Assembly: GCA_016718405.1 (NCBI GenBank)
Contig: JADKDJ010000010.1
Location: 1-64,000, forward strand
DNA from: Candidatus Rhodoferax odensensis
GTDB taxonomy: Bacteria > Pseudomonadota > Gammaproteobacteria > Burkholderiales > Burkholderiaceae_C
Length of the DNA: 64,000 bases
Reading direction: 5' to 3'
The position numbers were made by a program, and so were the translations under genes. The notes beneath the pieces are model-generated. The model was given only the letters and a program-made list of their open reading frames with translations. It searched no databases and was not told the origin of the DNA. Positions 1-9,028 of the stretch are shown here, in pieces. Each line of letters begins with the position of its first letter. The first letter of the stretch is position 1.

Positions 1-2474
1 AAACGACAGACCTTCGGATCGGTGTGATTCATCATCCTCTCAATTGGTTCAGCCAAGCGATGTATCACCCGTTCAAACAGCTGTTGCGAAGTTTGTCGAA
101 CGTAATTGTTTTGGGCCACGAGCATTGTCGGCGGGGTAGGGAGAGGGACTGGAACGCAGCGAGTGGGCAGTGCTTATGTTGATGGATGCATCCTTCAAGA
201 TGAACAGCGGCCAACGTCGTCGTCTTTCAATGTTGTAGAACCGAATCTCGACGAGGGGGCGTACCGCTCAACGCGGTACCTTTGGAACATTGGATGGCAG
301 GCACTACAGCGCAACTGAAGAGGGCTCCTGGGGAGACTTCCGCAGTCTCCCAAAGAAGAGTTTGAATCGATTTGACCGAATCATTCCAACAGTTGATAAC
401 GGACCCAGGCGCAGCATTTTAGGCTAATAAGGGGGCGTCCATCAAATTGGCTGACTTGTACGTGTTCCCGGACATGCAGGAGCCTCTCGAAAAGGCGGAG
501 GTGAAGCGTATTCTTAGCACGTCCCTACTCAAGGACTTGGCCAGATATGAAGGTGGCCTACTCCTTTCAGGTGAGGAAAAAGTTGGCGCATCGAGTCTCC
601 TTTACATGCTGTATGGACACTTCCACGACCAGGGACTCCTTCCTCTGTATGTTCGCGGTGCCGACATTCGAACGGCCACGGACAGGGATTTGAACAGCGC
701 AATAAACAAAGCCATCGTTGAGCAGTATGGCGAGAGGATGGCGGAAAGACTTGATCAAGCATCAAATTCAAAGAAGGTCCTATTGCTGGATGACTTTGAC
801 GATGGTCCCGTAAAGGGAAATCAGTATCGGGCCCGTGTCCTTTTAGGTGTGAGAAAGCGGTTTAAGTACTTCCTGGTCACCGTAAGCGAGCTCTTGGATT
901 TCCAGGCATCTGTGGCACCCCACACCAACGGAAGTCTGGCAGACATAAAGGAATTTCGGATTTTGCCGTTTGGCTACACCCTGCGAGCACATCTAGTAAA
1001 GCGCTGGCTTCAACGTACGGTTGACGATGGCTCTCTCGACGAAGCAGCGTTGCTCGCGCGTTGTGACCAGGCAGAGCGACTACTGGATGCTGTGATGGCG
1101 CGAAACATCGTGCCGGCTCTGCCGTTGTACCTCCTCACCCTTCTCCAGAGCATTGACGCGGGGGTCTCTGGCGGGTTCGAGGAAAGCGGCCTCGGTGAAT
1201 ACTATGACTTCCTTATCAAGGAGGGGTTCAAATCAGCCGGGATTCCGAAGCGAGTGGGGCAAGATGATCGAGTACTGCTCGCACTTGGCCTGGCAGATGC
1301 ACGCCACCGAGCACAGAGAACTGTCCCTTGAAGAGCTAACAGCCTTCACGACACGCTACTCCACTACCGAGGTCCGAGTGGACCTAACGACACGAATACG
1401 TGAACTTGTAGATGCCCGAGTGCTGTCCCGAAGTGGAGACTATTTTAGGTTTCGCTACCACTACATTTATTACTTCCTAAAGGGCCGCTTCCTTTCGTCA
1501 AAGCTGAGAGACCTCGCCGTCTTGGCGCACGTAAAGGAGTGCTGTGCTCACCTATACGTCGAGAGAAAAACACAATACTCTTTCTCGCCCACCATGCATT
1601 CAACGACCCTGCATTTCTGGAGTGCGTAGTCGAAGCCGTGAATTCGCCGTTTGCGGCAATCCGACCAATTGAATTCAGGGGTGGTGACACGTCGGCAATA
1701 GCAGAGTTCGTGCGCGACCTTCCAGCGCTAAAGTACACCGGAGAACAGCCAGAAGCAGCTAGGGAACGCGCAAACCGGCACAAGGATGCCTTGGATGACG
1801 GCAGCGACGGCATGGCCGATGCGAAGCAGGACGGCGCAGAAACCGAGTTCATTCCTCAAATGATCGCTCTCTTCAAAACTGTGGAAATTCTTGGGCAAAT
1901 TCTGAAGAACCAGATCGCGAATGTTGGGCGCTCAAGGCGCGTTGAACTCATTCAGCTATTGATGAAAGGACCGTTGCGTGCTGTCCGCGCCTACTTTGAC
2001 CTGTTCATGGTCGACAGGGAACAGGCCCAGAGGGAATTGATGCAACTAATCGAACGGAAGAAAGTTGTTGACAATGACCAGAAGCGCCAGCAATTGGCGC
2101 GGACACTGATGGCACAACTGATGCAATTCACCTCGTTCGGTTTCGTGGTGAAGGCCGTTACTTCCATCAGCTCAGATGAGCTTCAAGATGATATTGACGC
2201 GGCATCAAGGTCAATAGATACGCCTGCTGCAAGGCTGATTTCGATAGGAGTTCGGCTTGATTCGCCCAAGGACTTTCCGCGTTCGGAAATGCGGAACTTG
2301 CTCAATGAGGTCAAAACGGACTTCATCGCCATGCGCGTTCTTCAGATGCTGACGCTACGGCGGCTGTACATGTTTAGAACGAGCGAACGAAACAATGGCT
2401 TGATAGCCAAGAGGTACCCGGAATCAAAATGCAACACGCGGTCGACATGCGAACTCGCGGCACCAAGCTTTTGA
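1..2474 (+). pseudogene. Metallophosphoesterase-STAND NTPase fusion, 5'-truncated by the window and multiply frameshifted
   Basis: The first bases, read in frame 3, encode the end of a calcineurin-like phosphoesterase domain (HHPLNWF, then VLGHEH with the GHxH metal-binding motif, to about 125). Homologous-looking sense then jumps to frame 1 (GSAYVDGC, SSSFNVVEPNL, to about 298), frame 2 (HYSATEEGSWGDF, to 427), frame 3 (432-1331), frame 1 (about 1255-1565) and frame 3 again to 2474. The 432-1331 part holds a P-loop NTPase with a degenerate Walker A (GEEKVGASS, Ala where Lys is expected) and Walker B (VLLLDDFDD). A helical region follows. Phosphoesterase-STAND fusions are known in bacteria, and STAND proteins often act in phage defence; that role is inference here. 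At least five frame changes make a functional product unlikely unless the sequence is faulty. Confidence 0.7.
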
Positions 2475-2868
2475 AGAAGTAGGTCGCGGCGATATATTAG
2501 TCGCAATCCTGAATATGATCAGACCATGTCCACACTAAAACGACTCCTCGACATTGCCTCGTTTTCCAACGGAGGTGGCCAGATTTCACTGGAGGAAATG
2601 GCTAACAGTTCGGAGGGAACAGACCTCAAACTCATAGAACCTGATGGCTTGAACGGAGTGCCGCCAATCGACATCCCTCCATCGTTGCGGTCGGATTCTG
2701 TCTTGCCGATTGTGGCCGATCCAACAGCGAGGAAACCGAAGTAGTTTGAAGCGCTCTGCTGTCGCTTGACGAGCACGCCCCAAGGGGGTAAGCCGTGGGT
2801 CTCCGCCAAGAGAAGGGAGAATTTCTGACATAGCTTCCAGCGATGCGTCGGTCTCCCGACAACGATGG
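2475..2868. other. Intergenic stretch without a supported gene
   Basis: Between the STAND remnant and the first long repeat. A 72-codon open frame at 2526-2744 exists but has no convincing ribosome binding site or recognisable motif. I see no clear promoter, hairpin or RNA gene. Confidence 0.4.
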
Positions 2869-3166
2869 CGTGGCGACTCCCCGCGTAGCAGTGTTGAGAA
2901 TCCCCAGCATGCATGCGCTTCTCAAGCCATTTCGTGCCCGCGGAGCCCAAGCAATCGATCTATCCGACGTGGTATCCCCAGCCCACCCAACCAAACCCGC
3001 AGACGTGCCGGGTGGCTGTGCCGGAGCGCCGGAGCCAATTCGCGGCTGCGACAGAACTGGCGCGCCAGCCAAAGTGTTAGCCGAAGTCCATTGGCGCACC
3101 ACAAGCCCCCGCCCGCGAGCGCGCAGGCGGGCCGGCACGGACGCCCGGTGCGTTCGCCCGCACGCT
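2869..3166 (+). repeat. Long dispersed repeat, copy A
   Basis: About 300 bp, closely similar to copy B (about 3827-4160), most strongly from the shared CCCACCCAACCAAACCC at about 2985 onward. It ends inside the start of the HigB-like toxin gene, so the toxin's first codons are repeat-derived. Its right part (GCGCAGGC...GGCACGGACGCCCGGTGCGTTC) is kept in copy B. Function unknown. Confidence 0.8.
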
Positions 3167-3501
3167 GGGTCGGGTCATCCAAGAAGGACCTCCTCACCCT
3201 CCCCGCCGAGGTGATCAATGACTTTGGTTACGCCTTGGGTGCGGTGCAGATGGGTGCCACGCCCGCGCAGGCCAAACCGTGGAAGGGCGAAGGCGCAGGC
3301 GTGCTGGAGTTGGTGGATAACCATCGGGGCGACACCTTCAGGGCGGTGTACACGGTGCGCTTTGCCAAGGCGGTGTATGTGCTGCATTGCTTCCAGAAGA
3401 AGTCGCCCAGCGGCATTCGCACGGCGCAGAGCGACATTGATTTGATTCACGAGCGCCTCAAACTGGCGCAGCAACACTACAAGGCACACCATGAAAGCTA
3501 A
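3148..3501 (+). CDS. HigB/phage Gp49-like toxin
   Basis: About 117 aa from a GTG start; the family is usually 110-120 aa. The body matches the Gp49/HigB ribonuclease-type toxin pattern: SSKKDLLTLPAEV, then YALGAVQMG, KPWKGEGAGVLELVD, FRAVYTVRFAKAVYVLHCF and QKKSPSGI. These toxins bind ribosomes and cut mRNA and are neutralised by the partner antitoxin. The antitoxin gene starts 11 nt before this one stops, the usual tight coupling. The GTG and roughly the first six codons lie inside repeat copy A, so the native N-terminus may have been replaced. An upstream ATG at 3091 in the same frame lies wholly in the repeat and is less likely. Confidence 0.8.
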   Translation: MRSPARWVGSSKKDLLTLPAEVINDFGYALGAVQMGATPAQAKPWKGEGAGVLELVDNHRGDTFRAVYTVRFAKAVYVLHCFQKKSPSGIRTAQSDIDLIHERLKLAQQHYKAHHES

Positions 3502-3862
3502 GTCGAAAGCCACACCGGCCAGCCATGCCATTGAAACCGGCTCGGGCAATGTGTTCAAGGACTTGGGGCTGGCCGACCCGGATGAGCGCCAGTTGCGCGT
3601 GCAACTGGCGGTGCGCCTCAACGATCTGCTGCAAGCCGAGGGTTTGACCCAAGCCGCCGCCGCCAAGCTGCTAGGCATGGCGCAGCCCCACGTGTCAGAG
3701 TTGAAGAACTACAAGCTCAGCCGCTTTTCCAGCGAACGCCTGCTGCATTGCATCACCCTGCTGAACCGCGACGTGGAAATCTTCATCCGTCCGCGCAGCA
3801 TTGCAGCGGGGACGACGGCGGACAAGCGCGCAGGCACGGTGATGGTGTGGGCAGCGGCGTGA
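3491..3862 (+). CDS. HigA-like XRE antitoxin
   Basis: 123 aa, overlapping the toxin gene. The core (residues about 15-100) is the helix-turn-helix domain of Gp49-linked antitoxins: GSGNVFKDLGLADPDE, LRVQLAVRLNDLL, LTQAAAAKLLGMAQPHVSEL, FSSERLLHCITLLNRDVEIFI. It should bind the toxin and repress its own operon. The last ten or so residues (AGTVMVWAAA) are encoded by the start of repeat copy B, because the same bases follow the next antitoxin gene at 5217. The C-terminus is therefore probably a repeat-generated extension. Confidence 0.8.
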   Translation: MKAKSKATPASHAIETGSGNVFKDLGLADPDERQLRVQLAVRLNDLLQAEGLTQAAAAKLLGMAQPHVSELKNYKLSRFSSERLLHCITLLNRDVEIFIRPRSIAAGTTADKRAGTVMVWAAA

Positions 3863-4160
3863 GGTGCTGAGTCGCAGCACGCGCCGAATCACCAACATCC
3901 ATGCGCCTGCCAAGCCACTTGTTGCCAGCAGAGCGCATGGAACAGACCTGCCTGCCTTGGTATCCCGCTCTCGCCCACCCAACCAAACCCGCAGACGTGC
4001 CGGGTGGCTGTGCCGGAGCGCCGGAGCCAATTCGCGGCTGCGACAGAACTGGCGCGCCAGCCAAGGTGTTAGCCCAAGTCCATCGGCGCGCCACAAGCCG
4101 CCGCCCGCGAGCGCGCAGGCGAGCCGGCACGGACGCCCGGTGCGTTCGCCTGCACGATGG
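3827..4160 (+). repeat. Long dispersed repeat, copy B
   Basis: The longest copy. It shares its left end (GCGCAGGCACGGTGATGG...) with copy C and its middle and right end with copy A. It runs from the last codons of the HigA gene to just upstream of the Uma2 gene. The copies differ by scattered substitutions, so they are not very recent duplicates. Confidence 0.8.
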
Positions 4161-4278
4161 CGTGGGGCACCCTGTCACTCTTCGGCAACGAATCGCCCCA
4201 GCGCCGTCAGACGCCAGTTCTTGGCGGCGGTGCAAGACACACATAATGGATACCTGAACGGCGCAAAAGGACACGGCC

Positions 4279-4845
4279 ATGGGACACGCACAAAAGACTC
4301 CAACGTTTACCGCCACCGACTACCTAGCTTGGGAGGCTGAGCAGCCGCAGCGCCATGAGTTTCTCGATGGCGAGGTGTTCGCGATGGCGGGCGCCGAAGA
4401 CCGACATGTGACGGTGGCGGGCAATCTCTACATGGCGCTTCGCCAGCACCTCAGTGGCAGCCCCTGCCGAACCTACATGAGCGACATGCGCCTGCACGTG
4501 GCCGAGGCCAACAGCTACTTTTATCCCGATGTGATGGTGACCTGCAGCGCCGCCGATCTAGCCAGCAGCATGGTCAAGACCGAGCCCAAACTGATTGCCG
4601 AAGTGCTATCGCCTACAACTGCGTCATATGACCGGGGACTGAAGTTCAGTCACTACCGCAGCCTGGCCAGCCTGCAGGAATACGTGCTGATTGACCTGGA
4701 CTCCCGCAGTACCGACTGTTATCGCAAAGGCGCCGACGGACTGTGGGTGCTGCATCCGTTCGCCCGTGGCGAGTCGGTCTCGCTGGCCAGCGTGGCGCTG
4801 GAGTTGAGCGCGGCGCAGTTGTATGCGGATGTGATCGAAGCCTGA
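4279..4845 (+). CDS. Uma2 family protein (PD-(D/E)XK nuclease-like fold)
   Basis: 188 aa, typical for Uma2/DUF820 proteins. Family motifs are visible: TATDYLAWEAEQPQRHEFLDGE at the N-terminus, a central YPDVMV, IAEVLSPTTASYDRG and GLKFSHYRSLASLQEYVLID. The Asp (YPD), Glu (EVLS) and Lys (LKFSHY) match the PD-(D/E)XK active-site pattern. The biological role of the family is poorly known; many copies sit in mobile or toxin-antitoxin neighbourhoods, as here. The ATG at 4279 is the first in a clean frame. It lies between repeat copies B and C with an XRE gene 44 bp downstream. Confidence 0.85.
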   Translation: MGHAQKTPTFTATDYLAWEAEQPQRHEFLDGEVFAMAGAEDRHVTVAGNLYMALRQHLSGSPCRTYMSDMRLHVAEANSYFYPDVMVTCSAADLASSMVKTEPKLIAEVLSPTTASYDRGLKFSHYRSLASLQEYVLIDLDSRSTDCYRKGADGLWVLHPFARGESVSLASVALELSAAQLYADVIEA

Positions 4846-4889
4846 GTCTTGATACGGCAATGGGGCCGGGGACTTTGTAGCGCGATGTC

Positions 4890-5213
4890 ATGACGACAAA
4901 ACCAAAATTCAAAAGCGCCGCCCTGGCAGCGATTCACGCCTCTGCCACCGCCTTGCAAAAAGTCGGCGCCATCGATCAAACCACGATGCGCAAGTTTGAT
5001 GCGTCCTGCCTGGCGACACCGGTTGCGTTGGAGCCCCAGCAGATCAAGAAAATCAGAGAGCGTGCGCACGTGAGCCAGCCGGTCTTTGCGCGGTACCTCA
5101 ACACCAGCGAATCAACGGTTCAAAAGTGGGAGTCCGGCAGCAAACAACCCAGCGGTATGGCCCTCAAACTGCTGGCGGTTGTGCAAAAGCACGGGCTTGA
5201 AGTGCTTGCCTGA
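4890..5213 (+). CDS. XRE-family antitoxin-like regulator (NadS/HigA-2 type)
   Basis: 107 aa. The C-terminal half is a helix-turn-helix: IKKIRERAHVSQPVFARYL, then TSESTVQKWESGSKQPSG and ALKLLAVVQKHGLEVL, the pattern of antitoxins that normally follow a RelE/HigB toxin. No toxin is found directly upstream, where the Uma2 gene sits, so it is an orphan antitoxin or its toxin was lost. The stop codon abuts repeat copy C. Confidence 0.8.
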   Translation: MTTKPKFKSAALAAIHASATALQKVGAIDQTTMRKFDASCLATPVALEPQQIKKIRERAHVSQPVFARYLNTSESTVQKWESGSKQPSGMALKLLAVVQKHGLEVLA

Positions 5214-5428
5214 AAGCGCGCAGGCACGGTGATGGTGTGGGCAGCGGCGTGAGGCACTGCGTCGCGCACGTGCCGAATCGCCAACATTCATGCGCTTTCC
5301 CAGCCATTTCGTGCCAGCAAGGCGCATGGAATCGACCTGTTGGGATTGGCATCCCACTTCGCCCACCCAACCAAACCCACAGACGTGCCGGGTGGCTGTG
5401 CCGCAGCGCCGGAGCCAATTCGCCGGCG
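5212..5428 (+). repeat. Long dispersed repeat, copy C (right end missing)
   Basis: Shares about 215 bp with copies A and B, from GCGCAGGCACGGTGATGG to GGAGCCAATTCGC, then diverges. It follows an antitoxin stop codon exactly as copy B follows the HigA core. It is the last copy before the chromosome-like genes begin at 5.5 kb. Confidence 0.75.
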
Positions 5429-5481
5429 TAACCCCACCAGAACTTGATTCACCTGCCAGGTGACGCGCCGGCGCCACCACC

Positions 5482-6186
5482 CTACTTCAGCGCGCCAAAG
5501 ACTTTCTTGAGTACCGCGCTGCCGGTCGCGACCGGGTCCTGGCGAATCTTCTTCTCCTCCTCGCCGATCATGTAGTACAGCCCATCGAGGGCCTTGCCGG
5601 TGACATAACGCTGGATGTTGGCGTCTTCCTTCTTCACCAGGCCCAGGCCGGCGGCTTTGCTCGCGACGCGGTTGTACTTCTCGGCCAGACCGACCTTTTC
5701 CATCGCCTTGCCGACAACCGGTAGAAACTTGACGCCCAGGGGTTCGCGTGTCTTCTCGACAAAGAATTCGGTCACCGAGGTGTCGCCACCGACGAGGATC
5801 TTGCGCGCGTCGCTGACCGACATGGATTTGACCGCGCCAACCAGCAGCGCCTTGGCCATGGGCACTGCCGTCTCGGCGGCTCGGTTCATGGCGGTCACCA
5901 GTTCGTCCACCCGTTTGCCCTGGCCCAGGCTTTTGAGCAACTTGGCGGCATCCTCCAGATACCCCGGCAAGCGAATCCGCACCTTGTCGTTGCCGAGGAA
6001 CCCGTCGTTATGGCCGAGGACGTCGATGGCGGCGATCACCCCTCTCTCCAACGCCGTCTTAAGCCCCTGCGACGCCTCCGCGTTACTCAGGTCGCTCAGC
6101 GATAGCGCTTGTGCCCGTGCACAAGCCAGCAACAAGACGGCCACCAAGGCGCCGCTCGCTGCGCCATTAAATTCCCGACGGTCCAT
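5482..6186 (-). CDS. DUF4197 family exported protein
   Basis: 234 aa from the ATG preceded by GGAGG (attcggaggtaacc). N-terminal MDRREFNGAASGALVAVLLLACARAQA looks like a signal peptide, possibly twin-arginine. The body shows the DUF4197 pattern: LSNAEASQGLKTALERGV, GFLGNDKVRIRLPGYLEDAA, ILVGGDTSVTEFF, a late ALDGLYYMIGEEEKKIRQDP and AVLKKVFG at the end. Molecular function is unknown. The frame stays open far upstream but that part lacks coding features. Confidence 0.85.
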   Translation of the reverse strand: MDRREFNGAASGALVAVLLLACARAQALSLSDLSNAEASQGLKTALERGVIAAIDVLGHNDGFLGNDKVRIRLPGYLEDAAKLLKSLGQGKRVDELVTAMNRAAETAVPMAKALLVGAVKSMSVSDARKILVGGDTSVTEFFVEKTREPLGVKFLPVVGKAMEKVGLAEKYNRVASKAAGLGLVKKEDANIQRYVTGKALDGLYYMIGEEEKKIRQDPVATGSAVLKKVFGALK

Positions 6187-6316
6187 GGTTACCTCCGAAT
6201 GCTCATGACCAAATCGGGCATCTTGCAGCAAACCCGATTGTCCTGGCAAGCGCAGGCTCATGCTGGCGCGAGCCCGCACTACGTTGATCAAATTGGCCTC
6301 CACCCAGTAGAACAAG

Positions 6317-7186
6317 CTACGACCGCGCCGCCCCCAACAACCAAGCCCGAAACGCCCGCATTGCCGGCGTGGCCTCGCGGGACAACAAGCGGGTGAGCCA
6401 GTAGCCGCCCACGTCGACCTCCAGATCAAAGGGCTGGGCCAGACGGCCCTGGCGCAACTCGCGCAGAAACATGCTCGGCGGCGCCAGCGCCACCCCCTCG
6501 CCCAGCATGGCCGCCTGCACCATGATGGACGATGCGTCAAACATCGGGCCGCGTGGCGTGATGCCGCTGGTGCCGGCCGCCTGCAGCCAGGCGGACCAGT
6601 CGTGCGGGCGGTATGAGCGCAGCAGCGGCAGCTTGCTCAGGTCGTTTGGCTGACGCAATTGCTCCAGCGCTTGCGGTGCGCACAGCGGTGCCATCGGGGC
6701 CGTCATCAAGAAGTCGGCTTCCACGCTGCGCCAGGCGCCGTCACCAAAGCGCACCGCAAAGTCCAGGCTCTCGGCCGCCAGGTCCACCTTGTTGTTGTGG
6801 GTCAATACGCGCAGCTCAGTGCGCGGGTGCTGGGCGCGAAAATCGGCCAGGCGCTCCAGCAAGAAACCCACCGCAAAAGTGCCCACCACTCCCACTGTGA
6901 GAACCTCGCGCGGACCACCCTGGCGCATGGCGTCGATCTGGCGTTCCAACCTGGCAAAGCTGTCGGCCACCGTTGGCGCCAGCGACGCACCTTCGTCGGT
7001 CAGCACCAGTCCACGCGCGGTACGCCGAAACAGGGCACGACCAATCTGCGCCTCCAGCGCCTTGACCTGGTGGCTGACTGCGGCCTGCGTGACGCACAGC
7101 TCATCGGCGGCATGGGTGAAATTCAGATGCCGCGCGGCGGCATCGAAGGCACGGAGGCTGTTCAGGGACAAGTTGGACAAGGGCAT
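6317..7186 (-). CDS. LysR-type regulator, AmpR-like, divergent from the beta-lactamase
   Basis: 289 aa. N-terminal winged helix-turn-helix MPLSNLSLNSLRAFDAAARH, NFTHAADELCVTQAAVSHQVKALE, LFRRTARGLVLTDEG, then a LysR effector domain. The sequence and head-to-head position with a class A beta-lactamase match AmpR/PenR regulators, which sense cell-wall fragments and control the neighbouring bla gene. The 106-bp gap at 7187-7292 should hold both promoters. No frameshift. Confidence 0.88.
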   Translation of the reverse strand: MPLSNLSLNSLRAFDAAARHLNFTHAADELCVTQAAVSHQVKALEAQIGRALFRRTARGLVLTDEGASLAPTVADSFARLERQIDAMRQGGPREVLTVGVVGTFAVGFLLERLADFRAQHPRTELRVLTHNNKVDLAAESLDFAVRFGDGAWRSVEADFLMTAPMAPLCAPQALEQLRQPNDLSKLPLLRSYRPHDWSAWLQAAGTSGITPRGPMFDASSIMVQAAMLGEGVALAPPSMFLRELRQGRLAQPFDLEVDVGGYWLTRLLSREATPAMRAFRAWLLGAARS

Positions 7187-7292
7187 GGAGAGGGCTACAA
7201 AAAGTAGGGACTGAACCGAAAAATCATACCTTGTAGCCAGTTGTTGGTTGGAGAGAATTCCAGTCTCTCATCAACTCAGTGATACAAAATCT

Positions 7293-8207
7293 ATGAACAC
7301 CATCTCTCGCCGCATGATGTTGGGGATCAGCTCTGCATGGCTGCTGCCCGCCACCAGTTGGGCCGCCAACGCGGTGACCCAGCATCCGACCGTCCATCCC
7401 CCCCTGGCGCAATTGGAGAAGAAGGTGGGGGGCCGCCTGGGCGTGGCGCTGCTTGACACCGGCAGCGGCGCACTCATCGGGCACCGGCTGCAGGAGCGCT
7501 TTGGCATGTGCTCAACCTTCAAGCTGCCGCTGGCGGCTGCGGTCCTTCGCAAGGTGGACGAAGGCAGCCTGCGCCTGGACCAGTGGGTGCGGTTCTCGCA
7601 GGCCGACATCGTTCCCCACTCGCCGGTCACGCAGTTGCACCTGACCCAAGGGGGCATGACCGTGCAAGCGCTGGCAGAAGCCGCCCAGACCACCAGCGAC
7701 AACGCGGCGGCCAACTTGTTGCTGGCGTTGCTGGGCGGGCCGGATGGATTCACCGGCATGCTGCGCGCGGCCGGCGACAGCGTCACGCGCCTGGACCGGA
7801 TGGAACCCGCCATGAACGAGGTTGTGCGCGGCGAAGTGCGCGACACCACCACACCCTTGGCCATGGCGCAAACCGTGTCCCATCAACTCACCGGCGGCTG
7901 GTTATCCAAAGATGCCACCGCCTTGTTGACAGGCTGGATGGTGGCAACGCAAACGGGGACCAAGCGCCTGCGCGCAGGACTGCCGCCGGGCTGGCGCGCC
8001 GGCGACAAGACCGGCACCGGCATGGCGCCGGGCATGCCAGACAAATACAACGATGTCGCCATCGTCTGGCCCCCGGGGCGCGCGCCCATGATCGTGGCGG
8101 CCTACTATGAGACACGCATCCCCTACGGCGGGCGCATACGCGACGAAGACCAAGCGGTACTGGCACAGGTGGGGCGCATCGCGGCGCAGTGGATCCGGAG
8201 ATCTTGA
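7293..8207 (+). CDS. Class A serine beta-lactamase with a predicted Tat signal
   Basis: 304 aa from the ATG at 7293. All class A motifs are present: CSTFK (Ser74, Lys77; Ambler 70 and 73), SDN at 135-137, EPAMNE with Glu171 (Ambler 166) and KTG at 239-241. The N-terminus ISRRMMLGISSAWLLPATSWA has the twin-arginine pattern, so the enzyme is probably folded before export. It resembles chromosomal L2/Pen-type enzymes. Ambler 69 is Cys but the 238 position is Gly, so the 69-238 disulphide of class A carbapenemases is not expected. Probably controlled by the divergent LysR gene. Confidence 0.92.
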   Translation: MNTISRRMMLGISSAWLLPATSWAANAVTQHPTVHPPLAQLEKKVGGRLGVALLDTGSGALIGHRLQERFGMCSTFKLPLAAAVLRKVDEGSLRLDQWVRFSQADIVPHSPVTQLHLTQGGMTVQALAEAAQTTSDNAAANLLLALLGGPDGFTGMLRAAGDSVTRLDRMEPAMNEVVRGEVRDTTTPLAMAQTVSHQLTGGWLSKDATALLTGWMVATQTGTKRLRAGLPPGWRAGDKTGTGMAPGMPDKYNDVAIVWPPGRAPMIVAAYYETRIPYGGRIRDEDQAVLAQVGRIAAQWIRRS

Positions 8208-8277
8208 GGCGTCTCAAACGCTGGCGCGTGGGCTGGGCGTCTCGGCACCCGATGGCGCCTCGCGCACGCCAGTCCGA

Positions 8278-8887
8278 TCAAGCCTTGTACTTGACCGAGC
8301 AGCCATACGGTTTGGTCACCGGCGTACTGATGGGTTTGCCGGCAAGCGCCTCAGTGAGGCTTTGGCGCACGTAGTTGGTGGCGGTCTTGATATCGTCAAC
8401 CCGGGACGAGGGGATGCTGTCGATGCCGCCGGCGTACAGCAAGGTGCCCTGCGGCCCCACAATGTACATGTGCGGCGTGGTGCGGGCGCCATAGGACTGG
8501 CCGACGCTGCCCGCCTCGTCCATCAGCGTGGCCGGACGGGGCAGCCTTTTGCTCGGTCATCCAGGCGGCCAGTTGAGTGGGCTTGAGGTAGTCGCCGCTG
8601 TTCGACTCGGTGGAGTTGACCGCCAGCCACACCACGCCCTTGGCCGCCGCCTCCCTTTGCAAGGCCTGCATGTTGCCCGCGCCGTAATGCTTGCGCACAA
8701 ACGGGCAGCCGGGGTTGGTCCACTCCAGCACCACGTGTTTGCCACGAAAATCACTCAGTCGCACCAGCTTGCCGGCGGTGTCGGTCAGGCTGAAGTCGGG
8801 CGCCGGCTGTCCGACAGCGGGCGCCGCATGGGCGTTGGCAGTCAGCCACAGGCCGACCAGGAAGAGTACAAGATGGCGGCGCAACAT
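8278..8887 (-). pseudogene. Exported redoxin/AhpC-TSA family protein, one frameshift
   Basis: Starts at an ATG with a strong AGGAGG upstream, followed by a signal peptide (LRRHLVLFLVGLWLTANAHA) and the redoxin pattern VGQPAPDFSLTDTAGK, LSDFRGKHVVLEW, NPGCPFVRKHY. Near 8540 the frame shifts by one base from TEQKAAP to the frame encoding ATLMDEAGSVGQSYGA, TTPHMYIVGPQGTLLYAGGID, and the C-terminus. The peroxidatic position has a single Cys (NPGCP), as in this exported subfamily. Both halves look well conserved, so the shift may be recent or a sequencing error. It ends tail-to-tail with the beta-lactamase gene. Confidence 0.8.
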
Positions 8888-9028
8888 AGGGTCACCTCCT
8901 CTGCGCAAAAAAGACATGCCTGATTGCGCCGAAGTGTGCGATGGAATGGAAAACCACGCGCGTTTGCAGGGATCTTTGGAGCGCCGCTATGCTTCAAGCT
9001 GTGCTCAGGCCTCTTCCACACCCACCCC

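Noticed and set aside
2526..2744. A 72-codon plus-strand ORF after the STAND remnant.
   Set aside because: No ribosome binding site, motif or conserved neighbour; overlaps equally long antisense frames.
2980..3170. Repeat copies A-C as attC sites (reverse strand has GGCTAAC and GTTGGGT about 98 nt apart).
   Set aside because: The interior does not fold into two matching arms and the first box has one mismatch; they are kept as unexplained repeats.
6187..6540. N-terminal extension of the DUF4197 frame.
   Set aside because: The ATG at 6186 has a good ribosome binding site and signal peptide; the extension overlaps the LysR gene's end.
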